Positions 8,111-16,460 of a stretch of DNA of 64,000 nucleotides are shown in pieces. Numbering within the stretch: the stretch's first letter is position 1; every line of letters starts with the position of its first letter. This DNA is from Anaerozeibacter sp031551775. GTDB lineage: Bacteria > Bacillota > Clostridia > Christensenellales > Aristaeellaceae. The stretch is from positions 1-64,000 of the forward strand of contig JAVBND010000046.1 of NCBI GenBank assembly GCA_031551775.1. Direction: 5' to 3'. Made by a program: the position numbers and the translations under genes. The notes below the pieces were generated by a model. That model made no database searches. It was not told the origin of the DNA and worked only from the letters and a program-made list of their open reading frames with translations.

Positions 8111-9847
8111 ATGGACAAGCAATTGATGCTGGGCAACGAAGCGATTGCGCGCGGCGCGTGGGAAGCCGGTTGCCGCGTGGTCAGCTCCTACCCCGGCACC
8201 CCGAGCACTGAAGTGACCGAATACATCTGCCAGTACGGCGATATCTACAGCGAATGGGCAGTCAACGAGAAGGTGGCGCTCGAAGTGTGCGCCGGCGCGG
8301 CGACCGCGGGCGCGCGCGCGCTTTGCGCCATGAAGCACGTGGGCGTAAATGTCGCGGCCGACCCGCTCTTTACCCTCAGCTATACCGGAACAAACGGCGC
8401 GCTGGTGCTGATTGCGGCGGACGATCCGGGCATGCATTCATCGCAAAACGAGCAGGACAGCCGCCTATACGCGAGGGCTGCGCACGTACCCATGTTTGAG
8501 CCGTCCGACAGCCAGGAATGCAAGGACTTTACCAAGCTGGCCTTTGACGTGAGCGAAGAATTTGACGTGCCGGTCATGGTCCGTACGACGACGCGCATTG
8601 CCCACGCCCGCTCGATGGTGGGCCTTGAAGGGCGCGTGGAACATCCGGTGAACGCCTATCAAAAAAACCCCGCGAAGTACGTCATGATGCCCGCAATGGC
8701 GCGGCCTCGTCACATTGCGGTTGAGGCGCGCACGGAAAAGCTTGCCGAGTACGCCAACACCTGCCCCGCCAACCGCGTCGAAACGCGCGGGAAAGCGCTT
8801 GGCGTAATCGCGTCCGGCATGGCCTACCAATATGTACGCGAAGCGCTGCCGGAGGCATCCGTGCTCAAACTCGGGATGGTGCATCCGCTGCCCAAAAAGC
8901 TGATTGAGGCGTTCGCGTCTTCGGTCGAGCGCTTGGTCGTGATCGAGGAACTTGAAGATTTCGTCGAGGCGCAAATCGCCTCCTGGGGTATCAAAGTCGA
9001 GGGCAAGAACTTGACCGGCTACCAGGGGGAGCTGTCAATTGCGAAGCTCAGGCATGCGTTCGACCTTGCGCCGGACCAATCGCTCGCGGCGCTTGCCTTG
9101 CCGCCGCGCCCGCCGGTCATGTGCGCGGGCTGCCCGCATCGCGGGCCCTTTACCGCGCTTAAGAAGCTCGGCATGACGGTGACCGGCGATATCGGCTGCT
9201 ACACGCTGGGCGCGCTGAAACCGGTCGATGCCATCGATACCACGCTGTGCATGGGCGCGTCGGTCGGCATGGCGCAGGGATTCGAGCGCGCGTCTGGCGC
9301 TTTTTCCCACAAGACGGTCGCGGTCATCGGCGACAGCACTTTTTTGCATTCGGGCGTTACCTCGCTCATCAGCGCGGCCTACAACGGGAGCCATGCCACC
9401 GTGATGATCCTTGACAACACCATCACCGGCATGACCGGCCATCAACCCAATCCCAACACCGGGCGCAACCTCCACGGCGAAAAGGCGCCCAAACTCGACC
9501 TTGAAGCGCTGTGCCTTGCCTGCGGCGTCAATCGCGTCAGAACCGTCGATGCGTTTGACCTTTTGGCGCTTGAGCGCGCCATCAAAGAAGAAGCAACGGC
9601 GGACGAGCTCAGCGTCATCATTGCCCACCGCCCGTGCGCCTTGCTCGACAAGAAGACAAAGCACCCGGCGTACCGCGTCAATCCCGATGCATGCAAGGGC
9701 TGCATGCAGTGCATGAAGCTGAGTTGCCCGGCGCTTCACAAGACGGGCAAATTGGCCCAAATCGATGAGACGCAATGCGTGGGCTGCGGCCTATGCGTTC
9801 AAACCTGCAAATTCGGCGCGATTGAAAAGGCGGGTGAAGAATCATGA
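8111..9847 (+). CDS. iorA: Indolepyruvate:ferredoxin oxidoreductase, alpha subunit
   Basis: A 578-residue large subunit. It oxidatively decarboxylates indolepyruvate and other aryl pyruvates to aryl-acetyl-CoA while reducing ferredoxin, using thiamine diphosphate and FeS clusters. The N-terminal pyrimidine-binding domain begins LGNEAIARGAWEAGC. The TPP domain has CAGCPHRGPF, GDIGCYTLG and GDSTF. The C-terminus carries two [4Fe-4S] motifs: C528, C531, C534, C539 and C556, C559, C562, C566. A strong SD (AGGAGGAG) precedes the ATG. The stop overlaps the iorB start (ATGA). Complete by comparison with the family. Confidence 0.96.
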   Translation: MDKQLMLGNEAIARGAWEAGCRVVSSYPGTPSTEVTEYICQYGDIYSEWAVNEKVALEVCAGAATAGARALCAMKHVGVNVAADPLFTLSYTGTNGALVLIAADDPGMHSSQNEQDSRLYARAAHVPMFEPSDSQECKDFTKLAFDVSEEFDVPVMVRTTTRIAHARSMVGLEGRVEHPVNAYQKNPAKYVMMPAMARPRHIAVEARTEKLAEYANTCPANRVETRGKALGVIASGMAYQYVREALPEASVLKLGMVHPLPKKLIEAFASSVERLVVIEELEDFVEAQIASWGIKVEGKNLTGYQGELSIAKLRHAFDLAPDQSLAALALPPRPPVMCAGCPHRGPFTALKKLGMTVTGDIGCYTLGALKPVDAIDTTLCMGASVGMAQGFERASGAFSHKTVAVIGDSTFLHSGVTSLISAAYNGSHATVMILDNTITGMTGHQPNPNTGRNLHGEKAPKLDLEALCLACGVNRVRTVDAFDLLALERAIKEEATADELSVIIAHRPCALLDKKTKHPAYRVNPDACKGCMQCMKLSCPALHKTGKLAQIDETQCVGCGLCVQTCKFGAIEKAGEES

Positions 9848-10434
9848 AGCTCGACGCAGTCATTGTCGGCGTGGGTGGGCAAGGCACGCTGCTCTCAAGC
9901 CGCATCCTGGGCGCGCTGGCAAACCTAAAGCAGCACGATGTCAAGGTAAGTGAAGTCCACGGCATGTCCCAGCGGGGCGGAAGCGTGGTGACCTTTGTGC
10001 GCGTGGGGCAGGGTGTCGCGTCTCCCATCGTCGAAGCGGGCGGCGCGGACATGGTGCTCGCTTTTGAATTGCTCGAGGCGCTGCGCGCGCTGCCCTACCT
10101 TAAGAAGGACGGCACGATGATTGTGAACGCGCAGCAGATTGCGCCCATGCCGGTGGTGTCCGGCGCGGCGAGCTACCCCGAGGACGCGCTCAAAACGCTT
10201 GAAGGCGCGTGCCGCTGCGTGTCGGTAGATGCGCTGTCTCTCGCCAGGCAAGCGGGCGAGCCTCGCGCCGTCAACCTTGTGCTGCTGGGTGTGATGTGTC
10301 GCCTGATGAACTCCGATGTTGAGGAGTGGCTGGACGCGATCAAGGCAAGCGTCCCCGAGCGCTTTCTCAATGTCAACCTCAAGGCGTTCAATCTGGGCTA
10401 TGAAGCTGATGTACGGAGGAAGAATGGTTTATGA
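9844..10434 (+). CDS. iorB: Indolepyruvate:ferredoxin oxidoreductase, beta (gamma-domain) subunit
   Basis: A 196-residue small subunit of the IorAB complex, of the pyruvate:ferredoxin oxidoreductase gamma-domain type. Visible family marks are VGVGGQGTLLSSRIL at the N-terminus and SEVHGMSQRGGSV at about 37-49, the contact region for CoA and the alpha subunit. The start overlaps the iorA stop, consistent with stoichiometric synthesis. Its own stop overlaps the start of the second paaK. Normal length; no anomalies seen. Confidence 0.95.
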   Translation: MKLDAVIVGVGGQGTLLSSRILGALANLKQHDVKVSEVHGMSQRGGSVVTFVRVGQGVASPIVEAGGADMVLAFELLEALRALPYLKKDGTMIVNAQQIAPMPVVSGAASYPEDALKTLEGACRCVSVDALSLARQAGEPRAVNLVLLGVMCRLMNSDVEEWLDAIKASVPERFLNVNLKAFNLGYEADVRRKNGL

Positions 10435-11744
10435 AAGCACAGGGCATGATTTGGAATCCGGAAATGGAGACGATGGACCGCGAAGCGATGCGGCGCCTTC
10501 AAGGCGAACGCCTGAAGAAAGTGGTCCGCCATGTCTACGAAAACGTGCCCATGTACCGCGAGCGCATGAAGCAAAAGGGCGTTGAGCCCGGCGACATCAA
10601 ATCGGTAGACGACCTCAAGGTATTGCCGTTCACCGATAAGCCTGACTTGCGCGATCAATTCCCCTATGGGCTGTTTGCGCTGCCCAAGCGCGACATCGTC
10701 CGCGTTCAGGGCTCCTCCGGCACAACCGGCATGCCGATCGTTGTGGGTTATACCCAAAACGATGTGGACGTCTGGACCGAGATGGCCGCGCGCTCGGTCG
10801 CCATGGCGGGCGGCGGGCCCGACGACATCGTGCAGGTGACCTACGGCTACGGCCTGTTCACCGGGGGCCTCGGCCTTCATCAGGGCGCCTCCGCGGTGGG
10901 CGCGATGGTCATCCCCATGTCAAGCGGCAACACCCAGCGCCAGATTGCCATGATGCGCGCGATGGGCTCGACCATTTTGTGCTGCACGCCCTCCTACGCG
11001 CACCTGATCGGCGAAACCATACACGAGATGGGCATTGATCCCAAGGACATTCCGCTCAAAGTGGGCATCTTTGGCGCCGAGCCGTGGAGCGAGCGCATGC
11101 GCACGCGCATTGAGGATCTCTTGGGCATCGACGCGCTCGACATATACGGCCTGACCGAGATGGCAGGCCCTGGCGTTTCATGCGAATGCCTGTACAAGGC
11201 GGGCATGCACGTGCAGGAGGACCACATCATTCCCGAGATCATCGACCCGATCACCCTGGAAGCGCTGCCCTACGGCGAAAAGGGTGAACTGGTGTTTTCC
11301 ACGATCACCAAGGAAGGCATGCCGCTCCTGCGCTACCGCACGCACGACCTTTGCCGCCTGAACGCTGAAAAATGTGAATGCGGGCGCACGACCATCCGCA
11401 TGGAGCGCATCATGGGCCGCACGGACGATATGCTGATCATCCGGGGCGTCAACGTCTTCCCCAGTCAGATTGAAACCGTGCTCATGGGCATCCCCGGCGT
11501 GACGCCGCACTTCATGCTGAAGGTGGACCGCGTAGGCCCGACCGATACCATGGAAATTCAGGTCGAAATGAACGACGATGCCTTTGCCGATACGGTCGGC
11601 CAATTGCAGAAATTCCAAAAGCTCATCCATGAGCGCGTTAAATCGACGCTCAACCTGTCCGCCACAGTCAAGCTGGTTCCGACAAACACCCTGCCGCGCT
11701 TTGAGGGCAAGGCCCGCCGCGTCATGGACAACCGCAACCTGTAG
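10431..11744 (+). CDS. paaK: Phenylacetate-CoA ligase-type aryl-CoA ligase (second copy)
   Basis: A 437-residue paralogue of the 6800 gene. It has the SSGTTGMP loop, YGLTEMAGPG and GRTDDMLIIRGVNVFPSQ. Start ATG 10431 overlaps the iorB stop (ATGA) with GGAGGA 10 nt upstream; an internal ATG at 10446 (MIWNPE) aligns with the start of the first copy and could be used instead. The two copies share the same architecture but differ at many positions, e.g. ITEDIKTLKD versus VEPGDIKSVDD in the N-terminal domain. This suggests separate substrates, such as phenylacetate versus indoleacetate or hydroxyphenylacetate, rather than a recent duplication. Confidence 0.93.
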   Translation: MKAQGMIWNPEMETMDREAMRRLQGERLKKVVRHVYENVPMYRERMKQKGVEPGDIKSVDDLKVLPFTDKPDLRDQFPYGLFALPKRDIVRVQGSSGTTGMPIVVGYTQNDVDVWTEMAARSVAMAGGGPDDIVQVTYGYGLFTGGLGLHQGASAVGAMVIPMSSGNTQRQIAMMRAMGSTILCCTPSYAHLIGETIHEMGIDPKDIPLKVGIFGAEPWSERMRTRIEDLLGIDALDIYGLTEMAGPGVSCECLYKAGMHVQEDHIIPEIIDPITLEALPYGEKGELVFSTITKEGMPLLRYRTHDLCRLNAEKCECGRTTIRMERIMGRTDDMLIIRGVNVFPSQIETVLMGIPGVTPHFMLKVDRVGPTDTMEIQVEMNDDAFADTVGQLQKFQKLIHERVKSTLNLSATVKLVPTNTLPRFEGKARRVMDNRNL

Positions 11745-11761
11745 AGACGGGCATAAAGTAA

Positions 11762-11791
11762 TTGTTAATCGGGCTGCAACTGTGATATAAT
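11762..11791 (+). promoter_or_regulatory. Sigma-A promoter upstream of the ACT-domain gene
   Basis: TTGTTA (11762-11767), an 18-bp spacer and TATAAT (11786-11791) lie 30 bp before the GTG start at 11822. This lets ACT-alr-folate ligase be transcribed apart from the paaK-ior operon, although read-through is also likely since no terminator is seen after 11744. Confidence 0.65.
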
Positions 11792-11821
11792 TGCGGTAAG
11801 AAAATGACAGGAGGGATTGCC

Positions 11822-12253
11822 GTGTACGTCAAGCAAATCTCCGTTTTTCTGGAAAACTCCAAGGGCACGCTGGCAAAGATGACGAGGCTTCTGGGAGACG
11901 CGGGGCTGGATCTGATCGCGTTGTCCATCGCCGACACCGAGCACTACGGCATTTTGCGCTGCATTGTGACCGATACGGACAAGGGCATGAAGGTGCTCAA
12001 AGACGCGGGTTATACCGCGCGCCTGACCGACGTTCTGGCGGTATGCGTCAGCGACAAGCCCGGCGGACTTTCGGATGTCCTTGACATCTTAAGCGACAAG
12101 GACATCTCGGTCGAATATCTGTATTCGTTCGTGCGCACCAGCGGCAACTACGCGCTGGTCATCTTCCACCTCTCCGACATCGCGCGCGGGCGCGAACTGC
12201 TCCTGGCAAGCGGCGTGCGCCTGCTCGAACAGGACGAAATCCGGGCGTTGTGA
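11822..12253 (+). CDS. Tandem ACT-domain amino-acid-binding protein
   Basis: A 143-residue cytoplasmic protein made of two ACT repeats (about 3-70 and 71-140), recognisable from KQISVFLENSKGTLAKMTRLLGDAGLDL and its second-half counterpart CVSDKPGGLSDVLDILSDKDISVEYLY. It has no catalytic domain. GTG 11822 is chosen because GGAGGG lies 6 nt upstream; the ATG at 11804 precedes that SD. This double-ACT type is a common neighbour of PaaK and IorAB genes, so it probably senses an aromatic or branched amino acid for that pathway. Direct regulation is inference. Confidence 0.85.
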   Translation: MYVKQISVFLENSKGTLAKMTRLLGDAGLDLIALSIADTEHYGILRCIVTDTDKGMKVLKDAGYTARLTDVLAVCVSDKPGGLSDVLDILSDKDISVEYLYSFVRTSGNYALVIFHLSDIARGRELLLASGVRLLEQDEIRAL

Positions 12254-13365
12254 GCATGGCGCAATACAGGCCGACGCAGCTTCTTATTTCAAAGAGCACG
12301 CTTGGCGGCAATCTGAATGTGCTCCTGCGCCATTTGCGCGCGCGCGCGCGCATGATGGCCGTGGTCAAGGCCGATGCCTACGGGCACGGGGCGGTGACCG
12401 AGTCAAAGCTTGCGCTCGGCGCGGGCGTCGACTGCCTTGGCGTGGCGCTGGTTGAAGAAGGCATCACGCTTCGTGAAAACGGCATTCGCGCGCCCATTTT
12501 GATGCTGGGCGCGCCGACCGTCGCAGGCGTACGAGCCGCAGTCGAGCGGCACATCTCGCTCGCGGTTTACGACGAGGGCACGCTTGCCGCCATGCAGCGC
12601 ACCGCTGAAAAATTGGATACCGTAGCGCACGCGCACCTCAAGATCGATACGGGCATGGCGCGCGTGGGACTTCGCGGCGAAGCGGCGCTTGAAAAAATGC
12701 TGCTGCATTTCAAGGACTGCCCGCGCGTCAAGCTCGAAGGCATTTTTACGCATTTCGCAGCCGCGGATTCGGATTTGGAGTTTACGCGCCGTCAGAACAC
12801 GCTGTTTAAGCAGGCGGTCGTGCGGGTGCGCGCGGACGGCTACCGCCCCATCGCGCATGCGGCGGCCAGCACCGCCTTGCTCGGCGATGAGACGCTGTGG
12901 CACGACATGGTGCGCGCGGGCGTGGCGCTCTATGGCGCCGAAGTACGTCACCTCTGCCCCGAACTCACCCCCGCGCAAAAGCTTGTGACCCGGCCCGTGC
13001 GCATTGAGCGCATCAGTGAAGGCGAACCCGTCGGCTACGGCTGCACGTGGCATGCCGCGCGCGAAACCCTCGTGGCGACGCTGCCCATCGGCTATGGCGA
13101 CGGCTATCCCCGGCTCCTGTCGGGCAAGGCTTCCGTGCTGGTCAGGGGCCGCCGCGCGCCGCTGATCGGACGCGTGTGCATGGACATGGTCATGATCGAT
13201 GTGACCGACATCCCCGGCGTCTCCCTTGACGACGATGTGGTCTTGCTTGGCGAGCAGCAGGATGAACGCATTACGCCCGACGAACTGGCGGCCTTGACGG
13301 GCACCATCGCTTATGAAATCATGCTTGGCTTTGGGAACCGGGTTCCGAGAAGGGATGTCCCATGA
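12250..13365 (+). CDS. alr: Alanine racemase
   Basis: A 371-residue PLP enzyme making D-alanine for peptidoglycan. The PLP lysine is K40 in AVVKADAYGHG and the second catalytic base is Y263 in PVGYGCTW. The C-terminal beta domain contains GRVCMDMVMIDVTD. The start is GTG 12250 overlapping the upstream stop (GTGA); the ATG at 12256, two codons in, is an equally plausible start because the SD is weak. It overlaps the next gene by ATGA. Both active-site residues and full length are present, so it should be active. Confidence 0.95.
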   Translation: MSMAQYRPTQLLISKSTLGGNLNVLLRHLRARARMMAVVKADAYGHGAVTESKLALGAGVDCLGVALVEEGITLRENGIRAPILMLGAPTVAGVRAAVERHISLAVYDEGTLAAMQRTAEKLDTVAHAHLKIDTGMARVGLRGEAALEKMLLHFKDCPRVKLEGIFTHFAAADSDLEFTRRQNTLFKQAVVRVRADGYRPIAHAAASTALLGDETLWHDMVRAGVALYGAEVRHLCPELTPAQKLVTRPVRIERISEGEPVGYGCTWHAARETLVATLPIGYGDGYPRLLSGKASVLVRGRRAPLIGRVCMDMVMIDVTDIPGVSLDDDVVLLGEQQDERITPDELAALTGTIAYEIMLGFGNRVPRRDVP

Positions 13366-13925
13366 CGAAGGCGCAGATGCGCCGCGCAATCGGCGAGCAG
13401 GTGCGTGCTATGACTCAATCCGAGCGCGCGGAAAAATCGGCGCGCATTGCGAAGCGCATTTTCTCGCTGCCCGGATACCAGCGCGCCCGGTCGGTTTTTT
13501 TCTATGCGGGGCTTGAAAACGAACCCGACACGCTGGGCATGATACGCAAAATGATCGCGGAAGGCAAGCGCGTATACCTGCCGGTTACGCGCGAGCGCGG
13601 GGTCATGGACGCGGTGCGCGTGCTGGACACCGCGCACTTACGCCCGGCGCGCTACGGGATTTTGGAACCGCCCGAAGGCGAAACCGCGCCCCCCGATTCG
13701 CTCGATCTCATCTTGCTTCCGGGCGCGGCGTTTGACCGTTCGCTTTTTAGGCTCGGCCGGGGCGCGGGCTTTTACGACCGCTACCTTGAGCATACCCGGG
13801 CCCTGACCGTTGGCGTGGCGTTTTCCTGCCAATTGGTGGATGAGGTGCCGCGCGAGGCGCACGACAAGCGCGTTTCGATGCTTATTTTGGAAGACGCGAC
13901 GATTGGAGGCGTGGGTCACGCATGA
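13362..13925 (+). CDS. 5-formyltetrahydrofolate cyclo-ligase
   Basis: A 187-residue protein of the 5-FTHF cyclo-ligase (MTHFS/YgfA) family, which converts 5-formyl-THF to 5,10-methenyl-THF with ATP. Family features are the basic N-terminal helix, FFYAGLENEPDT (substrate loop), VYLPVT, and the C-terminal GRGAGFYDRYL motif that binds ATP phosphates. ATGA overlap with alr upstream and with the membrane protein gene downstream shows tight co-translation. No anomalies seen. Confidence 0.92.
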   Translation: MTKAQMRRAIGEQVRAMTQSERAEKSARIAKRIFSLPGYQRARSVFFYAGLENEPDTLGMIRKMIAEGKRVYLPVTRERGVMDAVRVLDTAHLRPARYGILEPPEGETAPPDSLDLILLPGAAFDRSLFRLGRGAGFYDRYLEHTRALTVGVAFSCQLVDEVPREAHDKRVSMLILEDATIGGVGHA

Positions 13926-14695
13926 AGCAAGCTCTGACATTGGGCGGGCGCTGCCTGGCTACCTACATAGCGGTTATGTTGCTCTCGCCAATGCTGCTGG
14001 GCAGCATCGGCGGGGACTGGTACTGGGCGCAGGTCGCGCTCAACATCCTGTTGCTTGGCGCCTTTTTGTACTTGACCTACATCGACGGGAGCGCCCGCGG
14101 CGAGCATGCCGCGACCGTTTCCGCAACCATCCGGCGCATTCAAGGCGAGGGACGCCCGGCCGGCATGGAGCTTGACGCCAAGCGGCACATGCCCAAGGTC
14201 GCGCTCATCGCCTACTTGGTCGTGGCGGTACCCTTTGCGCTGGTCGCAACCGCGAACCTCATTGCCGAACCCTACTATCCGCCGGTTCTGCTTGACGAAG
14301 CGGCGCTCGATTCAAGCGACGCCGAATATCAGGCGGAGCTTTCCGCCGCGCTTCAAGAGGGCGAAACCGACCAAACCGAAGTGCCCGTCCCCTTGCAAAC
14401 GCCTGAAAACAAAGCCGAAACCGATTCTGTCAATCCGTTCAGCGTCGCCGCGCGCTTGGTCTTCATTCCCCTGCTCAGTATGTTCCGCGCCTTCGCGCAA
14501 AACCCCCACGGGCTGAACCTGCTGTTCTTGCTCTGGGCGTTCGTTATGCCGCTTGGCGAGGCGGTCGGTTACCTGTCTGGACCCAGGTTCCGGCAGAAAA
14601 AGCTGGACGCGATTACAAAGGGCAAGAAGAAAAAGCTCAGGAACCTCAAAGTCAATCAGCCCAAACCCCCAAGGGCGCCCAAGACGGAAGTGTGA
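13922..14695 (+). CDS. Uncharacterised multi-pass membrane protein with basic tail
   Basis: A 257-residue protein that I do not recognise. It has hydrophobic helices at about 11-30, 35-53, 92-115 and 197-218, an acidic extramembrane stretch at about 124-170 rich in Glu, Gln and Thr, and a very basic C-terminal tail (KGKKKKLRNLKVNQPKPPRAPK) that could bind nucleic acid, lipid or the ribosome. It overlaps the folate ligase stop by ATGA, so it is probably part of the ACT-alr operon. No signal peptide or catalytic motif was seen. The GPRFRQKK loop before the tail is compatible with a cytoplasmic C-terminus. Function unknown. Confidence 0.7.
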   Translation: MKQALTLGGRCLATYIAVMLLSPMLLGSIGGDWYWAQVALNILLLGAFLYLTYIDGSARGEHAATVSATIRRIQGEGRPAGMELDAKRHMPKVALIAYLVVAVPFALVATANLIAEPYYPPVLLDEAALDSSDAEYQAELSAALQEGETDQTEVPVPLQTPENKAETDSVNPFSVAARLVFIPLLSMFRAFAQNPHGLNLLFLLWAFVMPLGEAVGYLSGPRFRQKKLDAITKGKKKKLRNLKVNQPKPPRAPKTEV

Positions 14696-14701
14696 TTTGG
14701 G

Positions 14702-14730
14702 TTGATAATCATGATGGGTTGTGTTAGAAT
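14702..14730 (+). promoter_or_regulatory. Sigma-A promoter directly upstream of rsmD
   Basis: TTGATA (14702-14707), a 17-bp spacer and TAGAAT (14725-14730). The predicted start site would be only about 9 nt before the rsmD ATG (14746), leaving a very short leader without a clear SD. Confidence 0.6.
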
Positions 14731-14745
14731 AGAACGTGTGACGCC

Positions 14746-15297
14746 ATGCGCATCATAGCGGGTGACGCGCGCGGGCGGCGTTTGTTCGCACCCGCCGGGA
14801 CCGATACCCGCCCCACCGCCGACCGCGTGCGCGAATCGCTGTTCAATGTCATCGCGCGCAGCGTTCCGGATGCGCGGGTGCTTGACCTGTTTGCAGGCTC
14901 CGGGGCGTTGGCGCTTGAAGCGCTCAGCCGGGGAGCGGCCTTTGCGCACTTGAACGATCCCTCTCGCGCCGCCGTCCAGGCAATCCGCCGGAATGTGGAA
15001 CAGGTCGGCTGGCAGGATCGAACGCTGATCACATCGCGCGATTGGCGAGGCGCGCTTGCGTCTTGCGCCCAGCCCTTTGACTTGGTGTTCCTTGATCCGC
15101 CCTACCGCATGCGCGAGGCGTATGCGCAGGTTGCGTGCGAACTGAGGGCACGGGGCTTGCTCAGCAAAGACGCGCTGATCACCATGGAGCGCTCGGCCAA
15201 GGATGCCCTGGCCCTGACCGATGACTTTGAAGTATACGACGAACGCCGCTACGGCGACACCGCCATCGCGCTCGTTCGGATGAAGGAGGCGCCATGA
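14746..15297 (+). CDS. rsmD: 16S rRNA (guanine966-N2)-methyltransferase
   Basis: A 183-residue SAM-dependent methyltransferase that methylates G966 of 16S rRNA on the 30S subunit. The N-terminus (MRIIAGDARGRRL...TRPTADRVRESLFN) is diagnostic for RsmD. The SAM motif is LDLFAGSGALALEALSRGA and the catalytic motif is LDPPY (about residue 110-115). No good SD is visible before the ATG and the promoter is very close, so the message may be nearly leaderless. It overlaps coaD by 4 bp; rsmD-coaD is a very common Bacillota gene pair, which supports both calls. Confidence 0.95.
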   Translation: MRIIAGDARGRRLFAPAGTDTRPTADRVRESLFNVIARSVPDARVLDLFAGSGALALEALSRGAAFAHLNDPSRAAVQAIRRNVEQVGWQDRTLITSRDWRGALASCAQPFDLVFLDPPYRMREAYAQVACELRARGLLSKDALITMERSAKDALALTDDFEVYDERRYGDTAIALVRMKEAP

Positions 15298-15764
15298 CGG
15301 TCGTTTATCCGGGCAGCTTTGATCCGCCGACCGTCGGTCATATCGCCGTTGCGCGGCGCGCGAGCGCCCTGTTCCCAAGTGTGACGGTGCTTGTGATCGC
15401 CAATCCCAACAAGAAATCGCGCTTGACCCTTGAAGAGCGCGCGGCGTTGATCAGGCGTTGTCTTCAGGATGTGCCCAACCTGAAGGTCGAGACCGGTACC
15501 GGGCTTTTGATCGACCATGTACGAAGGCTTAACGCCGCTCTGATCTTGCGCGGGCTTCGCGGCGAATCCGACTACGGCGCGGAGCGCCCGGTTGCCGACC
15601 TGCTGCTGCGCCAATGCGGGGCAGAGACGCTGTTTATGCAGTGCGATCCGGAGATCAGCTACGTAAGTTCTTCCATCGCGCGCGAGCTTTTGTCGCTGGG
15701 CGGCGATGCCAGCCGGATCGTTCCGGCGCCAATATTGAAAGAGGTAATCGCAGCTTACTCGTAA
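15294..15764 (+). CDS. coaD: Phosphopantetheine adenylyltransferase
   Basis: A 156-residue nucleotidyltransferase for the fourth step of CoA synthesis (4'-phosphopantetheine + ATP to dephospho-CoA). The HxGH-type motif is PGSFDPPTVGHI near residue 6-17, LRGLRGESDY is the phosphopantetheine site, and YVSSSIARE is the C-terminal ATP motif. Start overlaps rsmD (ATGA). Some core positions are less conserved than usual (e.g. NPNKKSRLTLEERAAL), but all key motifs are intact. The next enzyme of the pathway, coaE, is at 41692-42309. Confidence 0.94.
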   Translation: MTVVYPGSFDPPTVGHIAVARRASALFPSVTVLVIANPNKKSRLTLEERAALIRRCLQDVPNLKVETGTGLLIDHVRRLNAALILRGLRGESDYGAERPVADLLLRQCGAETLFMQCDPEISYVSSSIARELLSLGGDASRIVPAPILKEVIAAYS

Positions 15765-15787
15765 GCTGCGCATAAGGGGGTAAACAC

Positions 15788-16453
15788 ATGGATCGCGAAG
15801 GCACCTACTTCGACGAACAGCCGAAAAACGAGACGCCCATCATGGGGCAGCAAGGCGCGCCCACACAGGCCGAAGCCGCGCATACCGACGAGGGCGACGA
15901 CGACCATACGTATCTCATGACCCTGCTCAACTACCTGCAGGACGCCATGGAATACGCCAGCGTCGTGCCGCTCACCAGCAAACGCCTGGTCGATACCGGC
16001 ATGTGCCTGGACATCATCCAGAACATCCGGGGCAATCTGCCGCTTGCGATTCAGTACGCCGAGCAGGTCATGCGCGACCGTGAGAACATACTGGTCAGCG
16101 CCGAGCGCGCAGCCGCAAACAAGCTCCAATCAGCCGACGTGCGCGCCAATGCCGCCATCGACGATGCCGCCGCGCGTTCCCAGCAAATGCTTGAAGAAGC
16201 GCAAAGCCACGCCGACAAGATTATCCGCGACGCCGAAATCCGCGCCCGCGCCATGGTCGATCAAAACGCGATCAAGATCGCCGCGCAGAACGAAGCGCGC
16301 GCCATCGTCAACGAAGCCCGCGCCGACGCCAACGAAAGAAAGCTGGACGCCAGCGCCTACGGCGAGGAACTTTTGATGAACGTGGAAAAAGAACTCCAGC
16401 GCGCCGCCGAAATGGTGCGCCAGCGGCGTCAGGCGATGGGGAGCGAGCGCTGA
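15788..16453 (+). CDS. Coiled-coil protein, DivIVA / ATPase-stalk-like
   Basis: A 221-residue soluble protein. Residues 1-40 are acidic and probably disordered. About 41-90 is a helical region with MTLLNYLQDAMEYASVVPLTSKRLVD. About 95-215 is a continuous Ala/Glu/Arg-rich coiled coil with heptad character (ADKIIRDAEIRARAMVDQ). SD AAGGGGG lies about 6 nt upstream. Genes of this type often follow rsmD-coaD in Clostridia and are annotated as ATPase or V-type subunit-like only because of the coiled coil. A DivIVA-like scaffold role at the membrane or septum is possible but unproven. No lipidation signal, TM or catalytic motif. Confidence 0.7.
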   Translation: MDREGTYFDEQPKNETPIMGQQGAPTQAEAAHTDEGDDDHTYLMTLLNYLQDAMEYASVVPLTSKRLVDTGMCLDIIQNIRGNLPLAIQYAEQVMRDRENILVSAERAAANKLQSADVRANAAIDDAAARSQQMLEEAQSHADKIIRDAEIRARAMVDQNAIKIAAQNEARAIVNEARADANERKLDASAYGEELLMNVEKELQRAAEMVRQRRQAMGSER

Positions 16454-16460
16454 CGCGCTT

